In this document: positions 36,310-48,799 of the stretch, piece after piece
Position numbering within the stretch: position 1 is the first letter of the stretch
Layout of the letters: each line of letters starts with the position of its first letter
Source: Hyperoodon ampullatus
Taxonomy: Eukaryota; Chordata; Mammalia; Artiodactyla; Ziphiidae
NCBI GenBank assembly: GCA_949752795.1
Contig: OX457057.1
Coordinates: forward strand, 12,204,632 to 12,268,631
Direction of reading: 5' to 3'
Length of the DNA stretch: 64,000 bases
Notes under the pieces: generated by a model
Seen by the model: only the letters and a program-made list of their open reading frames with translations
Database searches by the model: none
Told to the model about the DNA's origin: nothing
Position numbers and translations under genes: made by a program

Positions 36310-36930
36310 CTCTCCAATCAAGCCAGAGTAAGTACTCTGCTTATAAGGACTGGTGGAGTTCAATTAGTCCCACCTGGATAACCCAGGATAGTCTCCCAAT
36401 TTTTAAAAACTTTTTAAAAAGTTTTTGGCTGCGTTTGGTCTTTGTTGCTGAGCACAGGCTTTCTCTAGTTGCAGCGAGCGAAGGCTACTCTTTGTTTTGG
36501 TGCACGGGTTTCTCATTGCAGTGGCTTCTCTTGTTGCAGAGGACGGGCTCTAGGCGCGCAGACTCAGTAGTTGTGGCACGTGGGCTCAGTAGTTGTGGCT
36601 CATGGGCTCTGGAGTGTAGGCTTGGTAGTTGTGGCACACGGGCTTCGTTGCTCCATGGCATGTGGGATCTTCCAGGACCAGGGCTCAAACCCGTGTCCCC
36701 TGCATTGGCAGGCAGATTCTTAACCCCTGTGCCACCAGGGAAGTTCCTAGTCTCCCTCTTTTAAGAGCACTGATTAGTAACCTTGACATCGGCACAGTCC
36801 CTTTGGCCACCTCATGGAGCATATTCCCAGGTTCTGGGGATCACGGCATGGGCATCCTTGGGAGACCATTCTGCCCAGCACATTAATACTACCACCTGAC
36901 TGGACCGTTGCTTTGGGACTGGTCTGAGAG
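36310..36930 (+). mobile_element. MLT1-type MaLR LTR, sense, split by a SINE
   Basis: 'tcccacctggataacccagg' before and 'cccaggttctggggatcacg' after the SINE follow the MLT1-like LTR end. No internal region. Confidence 0.65.
36398..36747 (-). repeat. Long cetacean tRNA-SINE with 9-base TSD, antisense
   Basis: Duplications 'tagtctccc' at 36389-36397 and 36748-36756. The central part 'ctcagtagttgtggc' is repeated, typical of the long type. Confidence 0.93.
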
Positions 36931-36934
36931 CTTT

Positions 36935-37255
36935 CTGGCAGAATCAGTAGGATCAATGCCACAGGCCACGGAGAAAGATGGTTGGATGAGCTGGAAGGTG
37001 ATAATACCGTTACCAAGAGGGCAGGAAGCAAGACTGGTTGAGTGAGCAGCTCAACATCCCGGAAGCAGCCAGGCAGTTTGGGGCCTGGAGATGAACCAGG
37101 GGTTGGAAATACACACCTGCAAATCAAGGGGGTGGTACAGTGGCCCCAGCCCATGGACAGAGTGCAGAGGAAATGGACATCTGAAGGGAGAGGAGCCCAG
37201 CGTGGAGACCTGGAAGCAGTCAGAGAGGTGAGGGAGCCAGAGAGCTGTTGCCAGG
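36935..37255. other. Intron 2, nothing recognised
   Basis: No supported feature. Confidence 0.3.
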
Positions 37256-37259
37256 CTGA

Positions 37260-37475
37260 GGTTATTCATCACAGAGACAGCTTGCTTTGTGCCAGGTACT
37301 GTTCTGGGCACTTTCGAGTGTATTAACTGATTTCATCCTTAGGAGGTTAGTGTTGTTTGCCCCACTTTACAGATGAGGGCGTTGAGGCACAGATAGGCTG
37401 AGTATCCTGCCTGGGGTCACAGAGGGAGGCTGGGACACTGGGCACCACGCTCGGGCAGTCTGATTTCAGGATCAG
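37260..37475 (-). repeat. MIR, antisense
   Basis: 'tgccaggtactgttctgggc', 'ccactttacagatgagggcg' and 'ctggggtcacagagggaggc'. Confidence 0.8.
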
Positions 37476-37751
37476 CCTCTCCTTAGGTCTTGCCGGTCCA
37501 CAGGGCTCTCCCGGGGAGACCGGGGCGGAAGGATCCAGCTGACGGGGAAGCAGAGAAGCTTCTTCTTTCCTTCCACTCCCAGACTCGTCGTCTCACCAGC
37601 GCCTGGCCGTTTCCTCATATCCTTATTCTTTTGAAAACCCCATTTTTTTGTTTTTTTTACTATTTCTGCACTACATCCCTTTCCTGAGGAAGTGGGGGGA
37701 TGGGGCTGGGGGATCGGATAGCCTAGAACCAAAAGGTTAAAAGAAATAGAT

Positions 37752-37753
<2 letters not shown>

Positions 37754-37794
<41 letters not shown>
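37754..37794. repeat. (AC)n microsatellite
   Basis: About 20 uninterrupted AC units in intron 2. Confidence 0.95.
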
Positions 37795-37797
<3 letters not shown>

Positions 37798-37904
37798 TTA
37801 ATTTCAAAAATGTTATCCCACTCCTTTGAACATTTCACCAAGCAGTACCTTTTGTCAATCCTACGAAGCCCAGCTTATCAAACTCATTTTTGCTGCTCAG
37901 GGAG

Positions 37905-38215
37905 CAACCAAAGAGAAGCAAAGAACCATGCCCCAGGCTGCACAGTTGGAAGGTAGCAGATGTGGGACTTGAACTCAAGGCTTTCTAACTCCAGAGCCCA
38001 TCCTCTTGCTCATAATAGAGAACATTTCCCATTTGCCCTATGTTCTCTTCTAAGTGCTTTTGTATGTATTATATCATTTATACGTCACCAGTAACTTACA
38101 AGACTGTCCTTTTGTTACCTTACAGATGAGGAAGCTGAGGTATCACTTGCCCAAGGTCACCCTGCTAGGAAGTAGGAGAGCTGGGCTCGAGCCCAGTCTA
38201 ATAACCACCACGTGG
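37905..38215 (-). repeat. Two MIR fragments, antisense
   Basis: 37905-38010 has 'caggctgcacagttggaagg'; 38035-38215 has 'cttacagatgaggaagctga' and 'cccaaggtcaccctgctagg'. Confidence 0.75.
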
Positions 38216-38219
38216 CCCT

Positions 38220-39690
38220 GCTTCCCCAACCCCTGAACCACCAGGCCACGTGCCTCTCTCTGACAACTGTGTCACATGTCACAGGGAGGCCGAGAGCCCG
38301 AGGAGGCCCCCGAGGGCAATGGCAGTGGGTTGAGGACCCAGCGGGAGAGGAACCTCTTGAAGCCATTTGACCATAAAGGAAAGGAAGGGGGAACGGGCAG
38401 CGTTTCCAGGCCGAGGGGGTGGTGAGCACGTTCACAGGTTAGACGGAAGTTACACTGTCAAGGTGAGGATGCAGAAGAGGAGATGGTTGAGGAGAGGGAC
38501 CAGACCAGGGTGGGATGAAGGCAGGACCACCCGGAGGCCCTTGGCAGCTACGAGAAGCCTTGAAGTTCCCATCTAAGAGCTTCTCCATGCCTGGGAAGTC
38601 CAGGTCCTGGCAGGGAGCTGAAGGCACATTCACAGGGGTGTGGAGTGATGGAGGGGAGTTTCCTGAAGGTACTCCATAGGGAGTGGGCAGGGCTCAGAGA
38701 AACCACAAAGAATAGTGCAGGGCCCAGAGCTCGTATGAGTGAGGACTGTTCCCACCCCCAGAGCTGAGGGGTGAGGGGCAGGGGCATTTCCTGGGACCCG
38801 GAGACCCCGAGGGCTGGGCAGAGTCCTCTGAGGGAAGCTGTGTGGCCCCACAGAAAGGAAGCCAGGGGAGTAAGTACCCCAAGCTCTCTCCTCCCTGCTC
38901 TGATCTCTAACTCCCCATTGGCCAAACCCAACCAGAAACCAGAGGCAAGGAGCCCATCAGCCCATGGATATAGCTGCACAGGTGGGCCTGCTGGGCAGAG
39001 GGCGCCGTGGAAAGGGATGGAGGAGGGTCGGGAGAAGCAGACGGAGAATACCGGCAGGTGCAGGAGGTGAAGACCTAGGAGGCTCTTGTCAAAGTAGAAT
39101 GAAAAGCCTGAGAGCAGGGACCTGCTGGCTGGGGGCCCCAAAGTGCACTGGGCCAGCCTCAGGACAGAAGTGTGAGGGTGGCAGGAGCGTTTTGGGGCCA
39201 GGATGGACTTGAAGGAGCTGGTGAGCTTGAGCAGGGCCCAGCCTGGGTGAGCATAGGGCATTACCCATAGGGAGCAAACAGGGAGCAAAAGGTACGTGAC
39301 TCAAGGAGAGGATGAGACAGAGGATAAGGAAGGCCAGGAGTGGGAGTTTATGGTCTGAGGTGGGGCTTCCCAGTTCCAGGTGATGCAAGGTTGAAACCTA
39401 GCTCCAAAGGACGGTTCCAGGTACACGTCGAACCTCAGTGACAATGTCAGCGAACCTCAGGGCAACGTCATAACTAAGTCAGCTTCCCGAGGAGGCTTCC
39501 TTAAAGCACAGGGGTCATTAGAGCAGATGGTCATTGTTAATAGAAGTTTTAACGTCTCAATATATTAAGGACTCACTATATACTTTTTAAAGACATTTTA
39601 AATGCAGGAGCCTTAAAAAATGCACTTGTTTTCTATATTAGGTCCTGCCTGTCTCCTCTCTCATTATTAAATCACTCTCTACTCTGAAAA
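38220..39690. other. Largest repeat-poor stretch of intron 2
   Basis: No nameable repeat in about 1.4 kb, unlike the rest of the intron; GC-rich and purine-rich on the + strand. A 246-codon open frame (minus, 38548-39288) lacks domains. Worn L2 origin is possible for parts ('gaccagaccagggtgggatg'). Confidence 0.45.
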
Positions 39691-42480
39691 TCACAGGTTA
39701 CAAATCAAAGGTACAAGTTTTGGAATTACACTTGGGTTCAAACCCTGACATTGCCCTGGGCCAGCATCCTGATGTTGAGTGAGTCCCTTCATCTTAGCCA
39801 TTTTTTAAATCGTGGTAAAATACCTATAAATTTTACCATCTTAACCACTTTTAAGTGTACAGATCAGTAGTTGTAAGTTATTCACATTGTTGTGCAACCA
39901 GCCTCAGAATTTTTCATCTTGCAAAACTGAAACTGTACCCATTAAACAACAATTCCCCGTTTCCCCTTCCCCAGCTCCTGGCAACCCCCGTTCTATTTTG
40001 TTTCTATGAGCTTGACTACTTTATGTACCTCACATAGTGGAATCATACAAAATTTGCCTTTTTGTGACACTTATTTCACATTATGTCCTCACGGTTCATC
40101 CATGTAGCATGTGTCAGAATTTCCTTCCTCCTACACTGAATAATATTCCACTGTATGGATGGACCACATTTTGCTTATCCAATCATCAGTCAGTGGGCAC
40201 TTGGGTGGCTTCCACCTTTTGGCAATTGTGAATAATGCTACTATAAACATGAGTGTACAAATAACTCTTTAAGTTCCTGCTTTCAATTCTTTGGGGTATA
40301 TACCCAGAAGTGGACTTGCTGGATCATATGATAATTTTATTCTAAATTGTTTGAGAAGCCGCTCTACTGTTTTTCATATCAGCTGCACCATTTTACATTC
40401 TCAGCGGTGCATAAGTGTTCCCCTACTCTACATCCTTGCCAACACTTGTTATTTTCTGTTGCTGTTTGTTTGTTTTTGATAGTAGCCATCCTAATGGGTA
40501 TGAGGGGTATCTCACTGTGGTTTTGATTTGAATTTCCCTAATGACTAGTAATGTTGAGCATCTTTTTATATGCTTGTTGGACATTTATATATCTTCTTTG
40601 GAGAAATGTCTATTCCAGTTCTTTGCCCATATTCGATCAGGTTATTTGCGGGTTCTTTTTTGTTGTTGTTGTTGTTGAGTTATAGTTCTCTATATATTCT
40701 TCATATTAACCCTTTTTCAGATTTGTGATTTGCAACTATTTTCTCCCATTCTCTAGGTGGCCTTTCACCCTGTTTATTGTGTCCTTTGATTCACAGAAGT
40801 TTCAATTTTTGATACAGTTGAATTTATCTATTTTTACTTTTGCTGCCTATGCTTTTGGTATCATATCCAAAAATCCATTGCCAAATCCAATGTCATAAAG
40901 CTTTCCTCCTGTGTTTTCCTCTTAAAGTTTTATAGTTTTAGACGATGTTTAAGTCTTTGATCCACTTTGAGTTACTTTTTATACATGGTGTAAGGTAAGA
41001 GTTCAACTTAATTCTTTTGCAGTCTTTCCCAGCATCATTTGTTGAAAATACTGTTCTTTCCCCATTGAATAATCTTGGGACCCTTGTCAAAAATCATTGG
41101 ACCATATATGCAAAGTTTTATTTCTGTGCTCTCTATTCTATTCTATTGGCCTATGTTCCTGACCTTATGTCAGTATCACACTGTTTTGATTACTGTACCT
41201 TTGTATGCAGTAAGTTTTGAAATCAGGAAGTGTGAGACCTCCAGCTTTGCTTTTCTTTCTCAAGATTATTTTGGCTATTTGGGGTCCACTGAGATTCCAT
41301 ATGAATTTTAGGATGGATTTTTCTATTTCTGCAAAAACTGCTGTTGGGATTTTGAATCTGTAGATCCTGCTGCGTAGTAATGACATCTTAACAATATTAA
41401 GTCTTCCAACCCATGAATACAGGGTGTCTTTCCATTTATTTGTGTCTTTAATTCCTTTCAGCAGCACTTTGTAGTTTTCAGTGTACACATCTTTTACCAC
41501 CTTGGTTAAACTTATCCCACAATATGTTATTCTTTTTGATGCTATCATAAATGAAATTATTTTCTTAACTTCCTTTTCAGATTGTTCATTGTGAGCATAT
41601 AGAAACACAACTGATGTTTGTGTGTTGATTTTGTGTCCTACGATTTTGCTAGTGAATGTTATTTATTAGTTCTAAGAGGGTTGTGGTTTTTCATAGACCC
41701 TTTAGGATTTTGTACATGTAAGATCATGTTGCCTGTGAACAGAGGTAATTTTACTTCTTCCTTTCGAATTTGGATACCTTTATTTCTTTTTCTTGCCTAA
41801 TTGCTCTGGCTAGGACTTCCAGTACTTTGTTGAATAGAAGTGGCAAAAGCAGGTATCCTTATCTTATTCTTGAAATTAGAGGAAAAGCTTTCAGTCTTTC
41901 ACCTTTGAGTATGATGCTACCTGTGGGCCTTTCATATTTGACCTTTATTATGTTGAGGTAATTTCCCTCTATTCCCTGTTTGTTGAGTGCTTTTATCATG
42001 AAAGAGTGTTGCATTTTATCAAATGCTTTTTGTACTTCAATCGAGATGATCATTTTTTTCCTTCTTTCTGTTAATGTGTTGTATTACGTGGATTAATTTT
42101 CATATGTTGAACCATCAAGTCTGCATTCCAAGAATAAATCCCACTTGGTCATAGTGTATGATCCTTTTAATGTGCTGTTGAATTCGGTTTCCTCCTATTT
42201 TGTTGAGGATTGTGGTATCAGTGTTCATAAGAGATATTGGTCTGTAGTTTTCTTGTAGTGTCTTTGTCTGGGTTTGGTATCAAGGTAATGCTGTCCTCTC
42301 ACTTCAACTTTTGAGTCTCAGCTTCTTCATCTCTAAGATGGAGATAATAACAGAGTCCCTGTTTAGGGCTGTCATGCAGATTAAATGATAAAAATGCACA
42401 CAAAATGCTTCATCAGGGCCGAGTTCACAGGAAGCCCTCAAAATATGTTAGATGATGATAAGGATAATAATAAAAATAAT
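39690..42480 (+). repeat. MIR split by a 2.5-kb L1 insertion
   Basis: Left half 39690-39800 ('acttgggttcaaaccctgac') and right half from about 42300 ('ctcagcttcttcatctctaa', 'gcagattaaatgat') are consecutive parts of one MIR. Confidence 0.75.
39800..42300 (-). mobile_element. L1, antisense: 3' region and ORF2 reverse-transcriptase part
   Basis: The left part is inverted 3' untranslated region. The minus frame 41165-41608 (147 codons) contains the region just after the RT core, with TLPDFKTYC. The minus frame 41859-42053 contains VQKAFDKMQHSFM, the RT motif around the first catalytic aspartate. The two lie in order but are broken by stops and shifts. No 5' region or ORF1, so it is 5'-truncated and inactive. 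Confidence 0.9.
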
Positions 42481-42489
42481 AATAAATAA

Positions 42490-42894
42490 ATAACAGTTCA
42501 TCTCATAGTTGGACAGCTGAGTAGGATGGAGCTTATACAGTCAGTCTGTATTAGCAGCAGGGCGTCTGTCCAGTAGCAGCATTTAGCAATTTTCCAAGTA
42601 AAGGAAGCGAGTGATATTATAGGGCCGAACTAGGAAGCTGTCTCCTGGCCTAACATGTGGTAGAGGCTCACCCAAATTTGTGGAGTCATTTAAAACTTCC
42701 TGCTTGCTTTGATTTCTTAATAATGGCTTGACAGTTTTTGAGGAACTGAAAGCAGTGAAGCCTGGGAAGAGACAAACAAAATGTAACACACAGAATTTCT
42801 CTCATTCATGGGTTATCAAAGGTTCAAAGGACACAAAGATCGATGGCAATGGTGATGAAGATGATGTGGGTGACATTTTCCAAAGAACTAATGT
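42490..42894. other. Intron 2, nothing recognised
   Basis: No supported feature. Confidence 0.35.
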
Positions 42895-43545
42895 GTTTTC
42901 ATTTTTTTTAATACTTTATTTTTTTGAACAGTTTTAGGTTTACAGGAATTTTAGCAGAGAATACAGAGAGTTCCGATATATCCACCCCTCCAATACACAC
43001 AGTTTCCCCTATTATTAACATCATGCATTAGTGCGGTACATTTGTTACAACTGATGAACCAATATTGATATGCTATTATTAACTAAGTCCATAGTTTACA
43101 TTAGGGTTCACTCTTTGCGTTGTACGTTCTTTCGTTTTGACAAATGTATAGTGACAAGTATTCACCATTACAGTATCATAAAAAATATTTTCACTGCCGT
43201 AAAATCCCCTGTGCCCCTCCTCTTCATCCTGAGCCCCAGATCCCCTGTGCCCCTGGCAAGCACTGATCTTTTACTCTCCTTATAGTTTTACTTTTTCCAG
43301 AATTTAATACAGTTGGAATCATACAGTATGTAACCTTTTCAGACTAGGTTCTTTCACTAAGCAATATGCATTTAAGATTCCTCCATGTCTTTTTTGTTAT
43401 TTGACAACTCATTTATTTTTATCACTAGTATTTCATTGTATGGATGTACAACAATTTGTTTATCCATTTACCTTTTAAAGGACATCTTGGTTGCTTCCAG
43501 TTTTTGGCAGTTATGAATAAAGATGCTGTAAGCATGTATCCAAAA
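42895..43545 (-). mobile_element. Old L1 3' end, antisense
   Basis: 'cagttttaggtttacaggaa', 'cagtttcccctattattaac' and 'aagatgctgtaagcatgtat' follow the inverted 3' order of an old L1. Confidence 0.8.
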
Positions 43546-43858
43546 TAACTGAGTCTTCGTGTATATAGAGAACAGACTGTGGTTGCCAAGGGGGAGGGGG
43601 TTGAGGGAGAGATGGAGTGGGGGGTTGAGGTTAGCAGATGTGAGCTATTACATCCAGGATGGAGAAACAACAAGGTCCTACTGTATAGCACAGGGAACTA
43701 TATTCAATATCCTGTGATAAACCATAATGGAAAAGAATATTTTTAAAAGAATGTATATATATGTATAACTGAATCACTTTGCTGTACAGCAGAAATTAAT
43801 ACAACATTGTAAATCAACTACATTTCAATAAAATAAATAAACAATATAAATGAGTCTT
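43546..43858 (+). mobile_element. Cetartiodactyl-type L1 3' end, sense
   Basis: 'gcacagggaactatattcaa', 'taactgaatcactttgctgt' and 'ttgtaaatcaactacatttc', then an 'aataaaataaataaac' tail. It is less worn than the antisense L1 on its left. Confidence 0.88.
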
Positions 43859-43861
43859 AAA

Positions 43862-44011
43862 AGTCAACAATAAGAAACCAAACAACCCAACTTAAAAATG
43901 GGCAAAAGAGCTCAACAGACACCTCACCAAAGAAAATCTACAGATGTCAAATAAGCATATGAAAAGATGTTAAACATCATATATCATTAAGGAATTTCAA
44001 ATAAACATGAA
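43862..44011 (+). mobile_element. L1 ORF2 C-terminal fragment, sense
   Basis: 'aaaaatgggcaaaagagctc' and 'tcaccaaagaaaatctacag' are ORF2 C-terminal coding sequence in the + direction. It abuts antisense ORF2 at about 44012. Confidence 0.75.
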
Positions 44012-46265
44012 ATATCTCTTCATTTATTTAGACTACTTTGATTTCTTTCATCAACATTTTGTAGTTTTCTTCATATACCTCTTCATATAGCTAAATATTT
44101 TGTTAGATTTATTCCTAAGTACTTCATTTTTTTTTTGGTGCTAATGTGAATGGTGTTGTGTTTTTAATTTCATATTCCACTTGTTCATTGTTGGTATATA
44201 GGAAAGCAATTGACTTTTGTATATTAATCATGTATCCTGCAACCTGGCTACAATGGCTCATTAGTTCCAGGAGGGCTTTCTGTCGGTTCCTTGGGATTTT
44301 CTGCATAGACAATCATGCCATCTGCAAAATGGGCAAAAGATCTGAACAAACACCTCACCAAAGAAGTTTTCTTTTTCCTTCCCAATCTATCTTTTATTCT
44401 CTTTTCTTGCCTTGTTGCATTAGCTAGGAGATACAGTACAATGTTGAAAATGAGTGGTGAAAGGGGACATCTTCACCTTATTCCTGATCTTAATTGGAAA
44501 GTTTCTAGTTTCTCACCATTAAATATGACGTTAGCTTTAGGGTTTTTATAGATGTACTTTATCAGGTTGAGGAAGTTCCCCTCCATCCCTAATTTGCCAA
44601 GAGTTGTTTTGGTGATTTGGTGGTTTGTTAGTTTATCATGCATGGGTGTTTAATTTTGTCAAATGCTCTTCTTGCATCTACTGTTAGGATAATGCGATTT
44701 CTCTTCTCTACGCTGTTGATGTGATGGATTACATTAATTGATTTCCAAATGTTGAACCAGCCTTGCATACCTGGAATAAATCCCACTTGACTGTGGTGTA
44801 GAACTCTTTTTATATATCACTGGATTCAATTTGCTCATATTTTGTTGAGGATTTTGCATCTATGTTCATGAGAGGTATTGGTCTGCAATTTTCCTGTTTT
44901 GTAATATCTTTTTCTGGTTTTGCTATTAGAATAAGTTTGGCCTCACAGAATGAGCTGGGAAGTGTTCTCTCTTCTTCTATTTTTTGGAAGAGATTATTGA
45001 GAACGGGTATCATTCTTTCCTTAATGTTTGATAGAATTTACCAGTGAACCCATCCAGGCCTGGTGCTTTCCATTTTGGAAGGTTATTCATTATTGATTCA
45101 AATTCTTTACTAGATATGAGTCTATTCAGAGTATTTATTTCTCCTTTTGTGAGTTTCAGTAGATTGTGTCTTTCAAGGAAATGGTCCACTTCATTAAGTT
45201 ATAAAATCTGTGGGCATAGAATTATTCATAATATTCCTTTATTATCCCTTCAGTGTCCATGAGATCAGTAGTGATGCCAGCGCTTTCATTTCTGATTTTA
45301 GTAATTTGTATCTTCTCTCTTTTTTTCTTGGTTATCCTGCTAGAGGTTTGTCAATTTTATTGATCTTTACCAAAAAAAAAAAGCCAAACAGCTCTTTATT
45401 TTGCTGACGTTTCTCTGTTGTTTTCCTGCTTTTTATTTCATTCATTGCTTCTTTTCTTCTGCTTGTGGTAGGCTTATATTGCTCTTCTTTCTCTAATTTC
45501 ATAAGGTGGAAGCTTAGATCTTTTCAAATGTATGCCTTCAATGCCATAAACTTCCCTCCAAGCACTGCTTTCACTGCATCTTGCAAATTTTCATAGGTTG
45601 TATTTTCATTTTCATTTAGCTCAAGATAAATTTTTATTTCCAATGAGACTTCCTCCTTGACCCATCTGTTATTTAGCGGTGTGTTGTTTAATCTCCAAAT
45701 ATTTGGGGATTTTCCAGCTGTCTTTCTGGTATTGGTTTCTAGCCTAATTCCATTGTGTTCTGAAAACGTACTTTGCATAATTTGTATTCTTTTACATTTG
45801 TTGAGGTATATTTCGTGGCCTGGAATGTGGTCTGCTTGGTGAATGTTCCATGGGAGCTTGAGACGGATGTGTGTTTTGTTGCTGTGGGATGAAGCTGTGT
45901 GGTTGCCAGTTAGATCCAGATGATGGTAGTGCTGTTCAGTTCAACTTCATTCTTACTAATTTTCTGCCTGGTGGGTCTGCCCGTCACTGACAGAGGGCTG
46001 TTGAGGTCTCCAGCTACCATGATGGATTCATCTGCTTCTCCTTGCAGTTCTATCAGTTTTTGCCTTCCATACTTTGATGCTCTATTGTTGGGTACATACA
46101 AGGAAGGACTGTTATGTCTGCTTGGAGAATCGACCCCTTTATCACTATGTATCGCCTCTCTTTATCCCTGATAACTTTCCTTCCTCTGGAGTTGGCTCTG
46201 CCTGAAATTAATAGAGCTACTCCTGCTTTCTTCTTGTGTTTCAGTATTTTAAGTGCCAAAGTGTT
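44012..46265 (-). mobile_element. L1, antisense: ORF2 endonuclease through reverse transcriptase
   Basis: Minus frames in order from the right: 46053-46259 with KAGVALLIS (endonuclease), 45910-46101 with VAGDLNSPLS (endonuclease GD-N motif), 45524-45778 (linker), 44810-45013 with [13 protein letters not shown] (RT start), 44124-44312 with SVAFLYTNNEQ-like 'IAFLYTNNEQ' (after the RT core). Stops and frameshifts separate them, so it is inactive. It has the most 5'-reaching L1 coding sequence in the window. ORF1 and the L1 promoter are absent. Confidence 0.9.
44325..44366 (+). mobile_element. Reversed 40-base L1 ORF2 patch inside antisense L1
   Basis: 'aaaatgggcaaaagatctga' to 'cacctcaccaaagaag' encodes [13 protein letters not shown] in the + direction, an ORF2 C-terminal segment, while both sides are antisense ORF2. 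It resembles 43896-43936. Confidence 0.7.
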
Positions 46266-46269
46266 TGGT

Positions 46270-46700
46270 AGGAATTTGAATAGTGGGTAAAGGCACAGTC
46301 ATTTGAATCAGGCAAACCTGGGAACAAGCCAAGCGAGTCAACGTGGCTGACTGTGGGCACACTTAATCGTTCTATGCCTCAGTTTCCTCATCTAAAAACT
46401 GAGTAATTATCGGACCTACTGTACAGCACAGGGAACTATATTCAATATCTTGCAGTAACCTGTGATAGAAAAGAATCTGAAAAAGAATAGATATTATACA
46501 TATGTATAACTGAATTACTTTGCTGTACACCTGAAACTAACACAACATTGTAAATCAACTAGACTTCAATAAAAAATTAAATTTTTTTGAAATGAGGAAG
46601 TATCCCTTTGAATTATTGTGAAGATGAGATGGGATAATGCAGTAAAGCACTTAGCAAATTTCCTGGCATTTGTGTAATTACACTTAATGTGTCATTAATA
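46270..46700 (+). repeat. MIR split by an L1 3' end
   Basis: Left half has 'tatgcctcagtttcctcatc'; right half has 'gtgaagatgagatgggataa' and 'aagcacttagcaaatttcct'. Confidence 0.75.
46421..46590 (+). mobile_element. Cetartiodactyl-type L1 3' end (170 bases), sense
   Basis: 'tgtacagcacagggaactat' to 'aatcaactagacttcaataa' and an A/T-rich tail. Very strongly 5'-truncated. Confidence 0.85.
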
Positions 46701-47265
46701 TATTCTACTAATATATGCAGTTATATTATTATCTATTCATATAATGTAAGCTATTATTAATATAAGCTATTGGTTATAATTATATTGTGGGACGTTAGTA
46801 TAGATTTCTAATTCCAAGTACTCTCTATGAAAGTTGGATGAGGCACTCTGAGAAGAGTGACTTAGAAAATAATTGCAAAGTCTCAGGCTGGAGTGGATGG
46901 CTCATAGGCAGTGTCCTGAGAAGACAGAGGATTTCGCCCATGCCCTGCAGCCCATAGTCCAGGGCGCCGGGGCCAGGGGCGATGTGATATTTCCTCCTTG
47001 GTGCCGAGGTTTGCTCATTCTTCTTATCAAAGTGGTTACACAGGAGGTTTCTGACGCCACTGACAATTCACTGTCTGGGCTCTCTCTCTTTTGGGGGAAA
47101 TGGGGTCACACCAGGGCCCCTATTGAAAAATAGATCATCTTTGGTTAGATAAATTCTGAGTAGCTTTTAAGAAGCAATAGTAATAATTAATCACATGGGA
47201 AAAACCTTCATTATACACCAAGGCTTTTAAAAGGTAGTTATAAAACTATGTTTTGTGGTGTGAGC
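46701..47265. other. Intron 2, nothing recognised
   Basis: A/T-rich at 46690-46800; no supported feature. Confidence 0.35.
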
Positions 47266-47269
47266 TCAA

Positions 47270-47460
47270 TTGTGTTTAAACTTTTTAAAAAGATTGTAAG
47301 CATAGAGAAAAGACTGGAAGGATGTGAACCACTGTGTTCTCAGTGCCTGCCTCTGGGGGACGGGAGTCTAAGTGATTTTAATGTCTTCTTTGTGTTTTTC
47401 TCTAGTTCTCATTTTCTGCATTATTAGAAAAAACATGTTATTTTAAAAATGAATAGAACA
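47270..47460 (+). repeat. Old L1M-like fragment
   Basis: 'gcctctgggggacgggagtc' followed by 'ttctctagttctcattttct' suggests an old L1 3' end; weak. Confidence 0.35.
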
Positions 47461-47714
47461 AACAAATGAAAACAACAATTATTACAAAACCTCCCCTTAA
47501 CTTTAACACTTGCAGTAAATGGACAGTTGTCACTTGCCAACTGACCTTTCTGGTTTGTGTTGGGCCATTTCTGCTGTCTTGCCACTCGGGACAACCAAAA
47601 GGATACTTGCATGGGATCAGAGAACTATCAAGTGGCCAATTCCTGGCCAATTCCCCCCGAGTTCCCTCTTGCCTCTGTGTTGCCTGACGCCCTACCGCAA
47701 AACTGGGCATCTAG

Positions 47715-47850
47715 TCTCGGTCTGCTGTCAGGCTCTGGTGACCCTCCACTCACTAGCTGTGTGGCCTTAGGCAAGTCACTTAACCTCTCTGACCCTCAGC
47801 ATCCTCCTCTTAAAATGAGGATTGCAGTGACCATCCAGCCAGATGAAGTG
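47715..47850 (+). repeat. MIR, sense, close to the exon 3 acceptor
   Basis: 'ggcaagtcacttaacctctc' and 'cttaaaatgaggattgcagt'; ends about 95 bases before exon 3. Confidence 0.82.
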
Positions 47851-47887
47851 GTTAGCACATTGGGGCCCCCAGTGTCAGTGGCACTAG

Positions 47888-48799
<912 letters not shown>

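Noticed and set aside
33562..37794. A CRISPR-like or satellite array
   Set aside because: Only simple dinucleotide runs and dispersed SINEs; no regularly spaced repeats with unique spacers, and the DNA is mammalian.
38548..39288. A 246-codon open frame on the minus strand, the longest in the window
   Set aside because: No known domain, low-complexity Leu/Pro/Ser-rich make-up as expected of GC-rich non-coding DNA, no splice or promoter signals on that strand, and it lies inside an FHAD1 intron.
41165..42053. A functional reverse-transcriptase gene
   Set aside because: It is L1 ORF2, truncated and broken by stops and frame changes, with no ORF1 or promoter.
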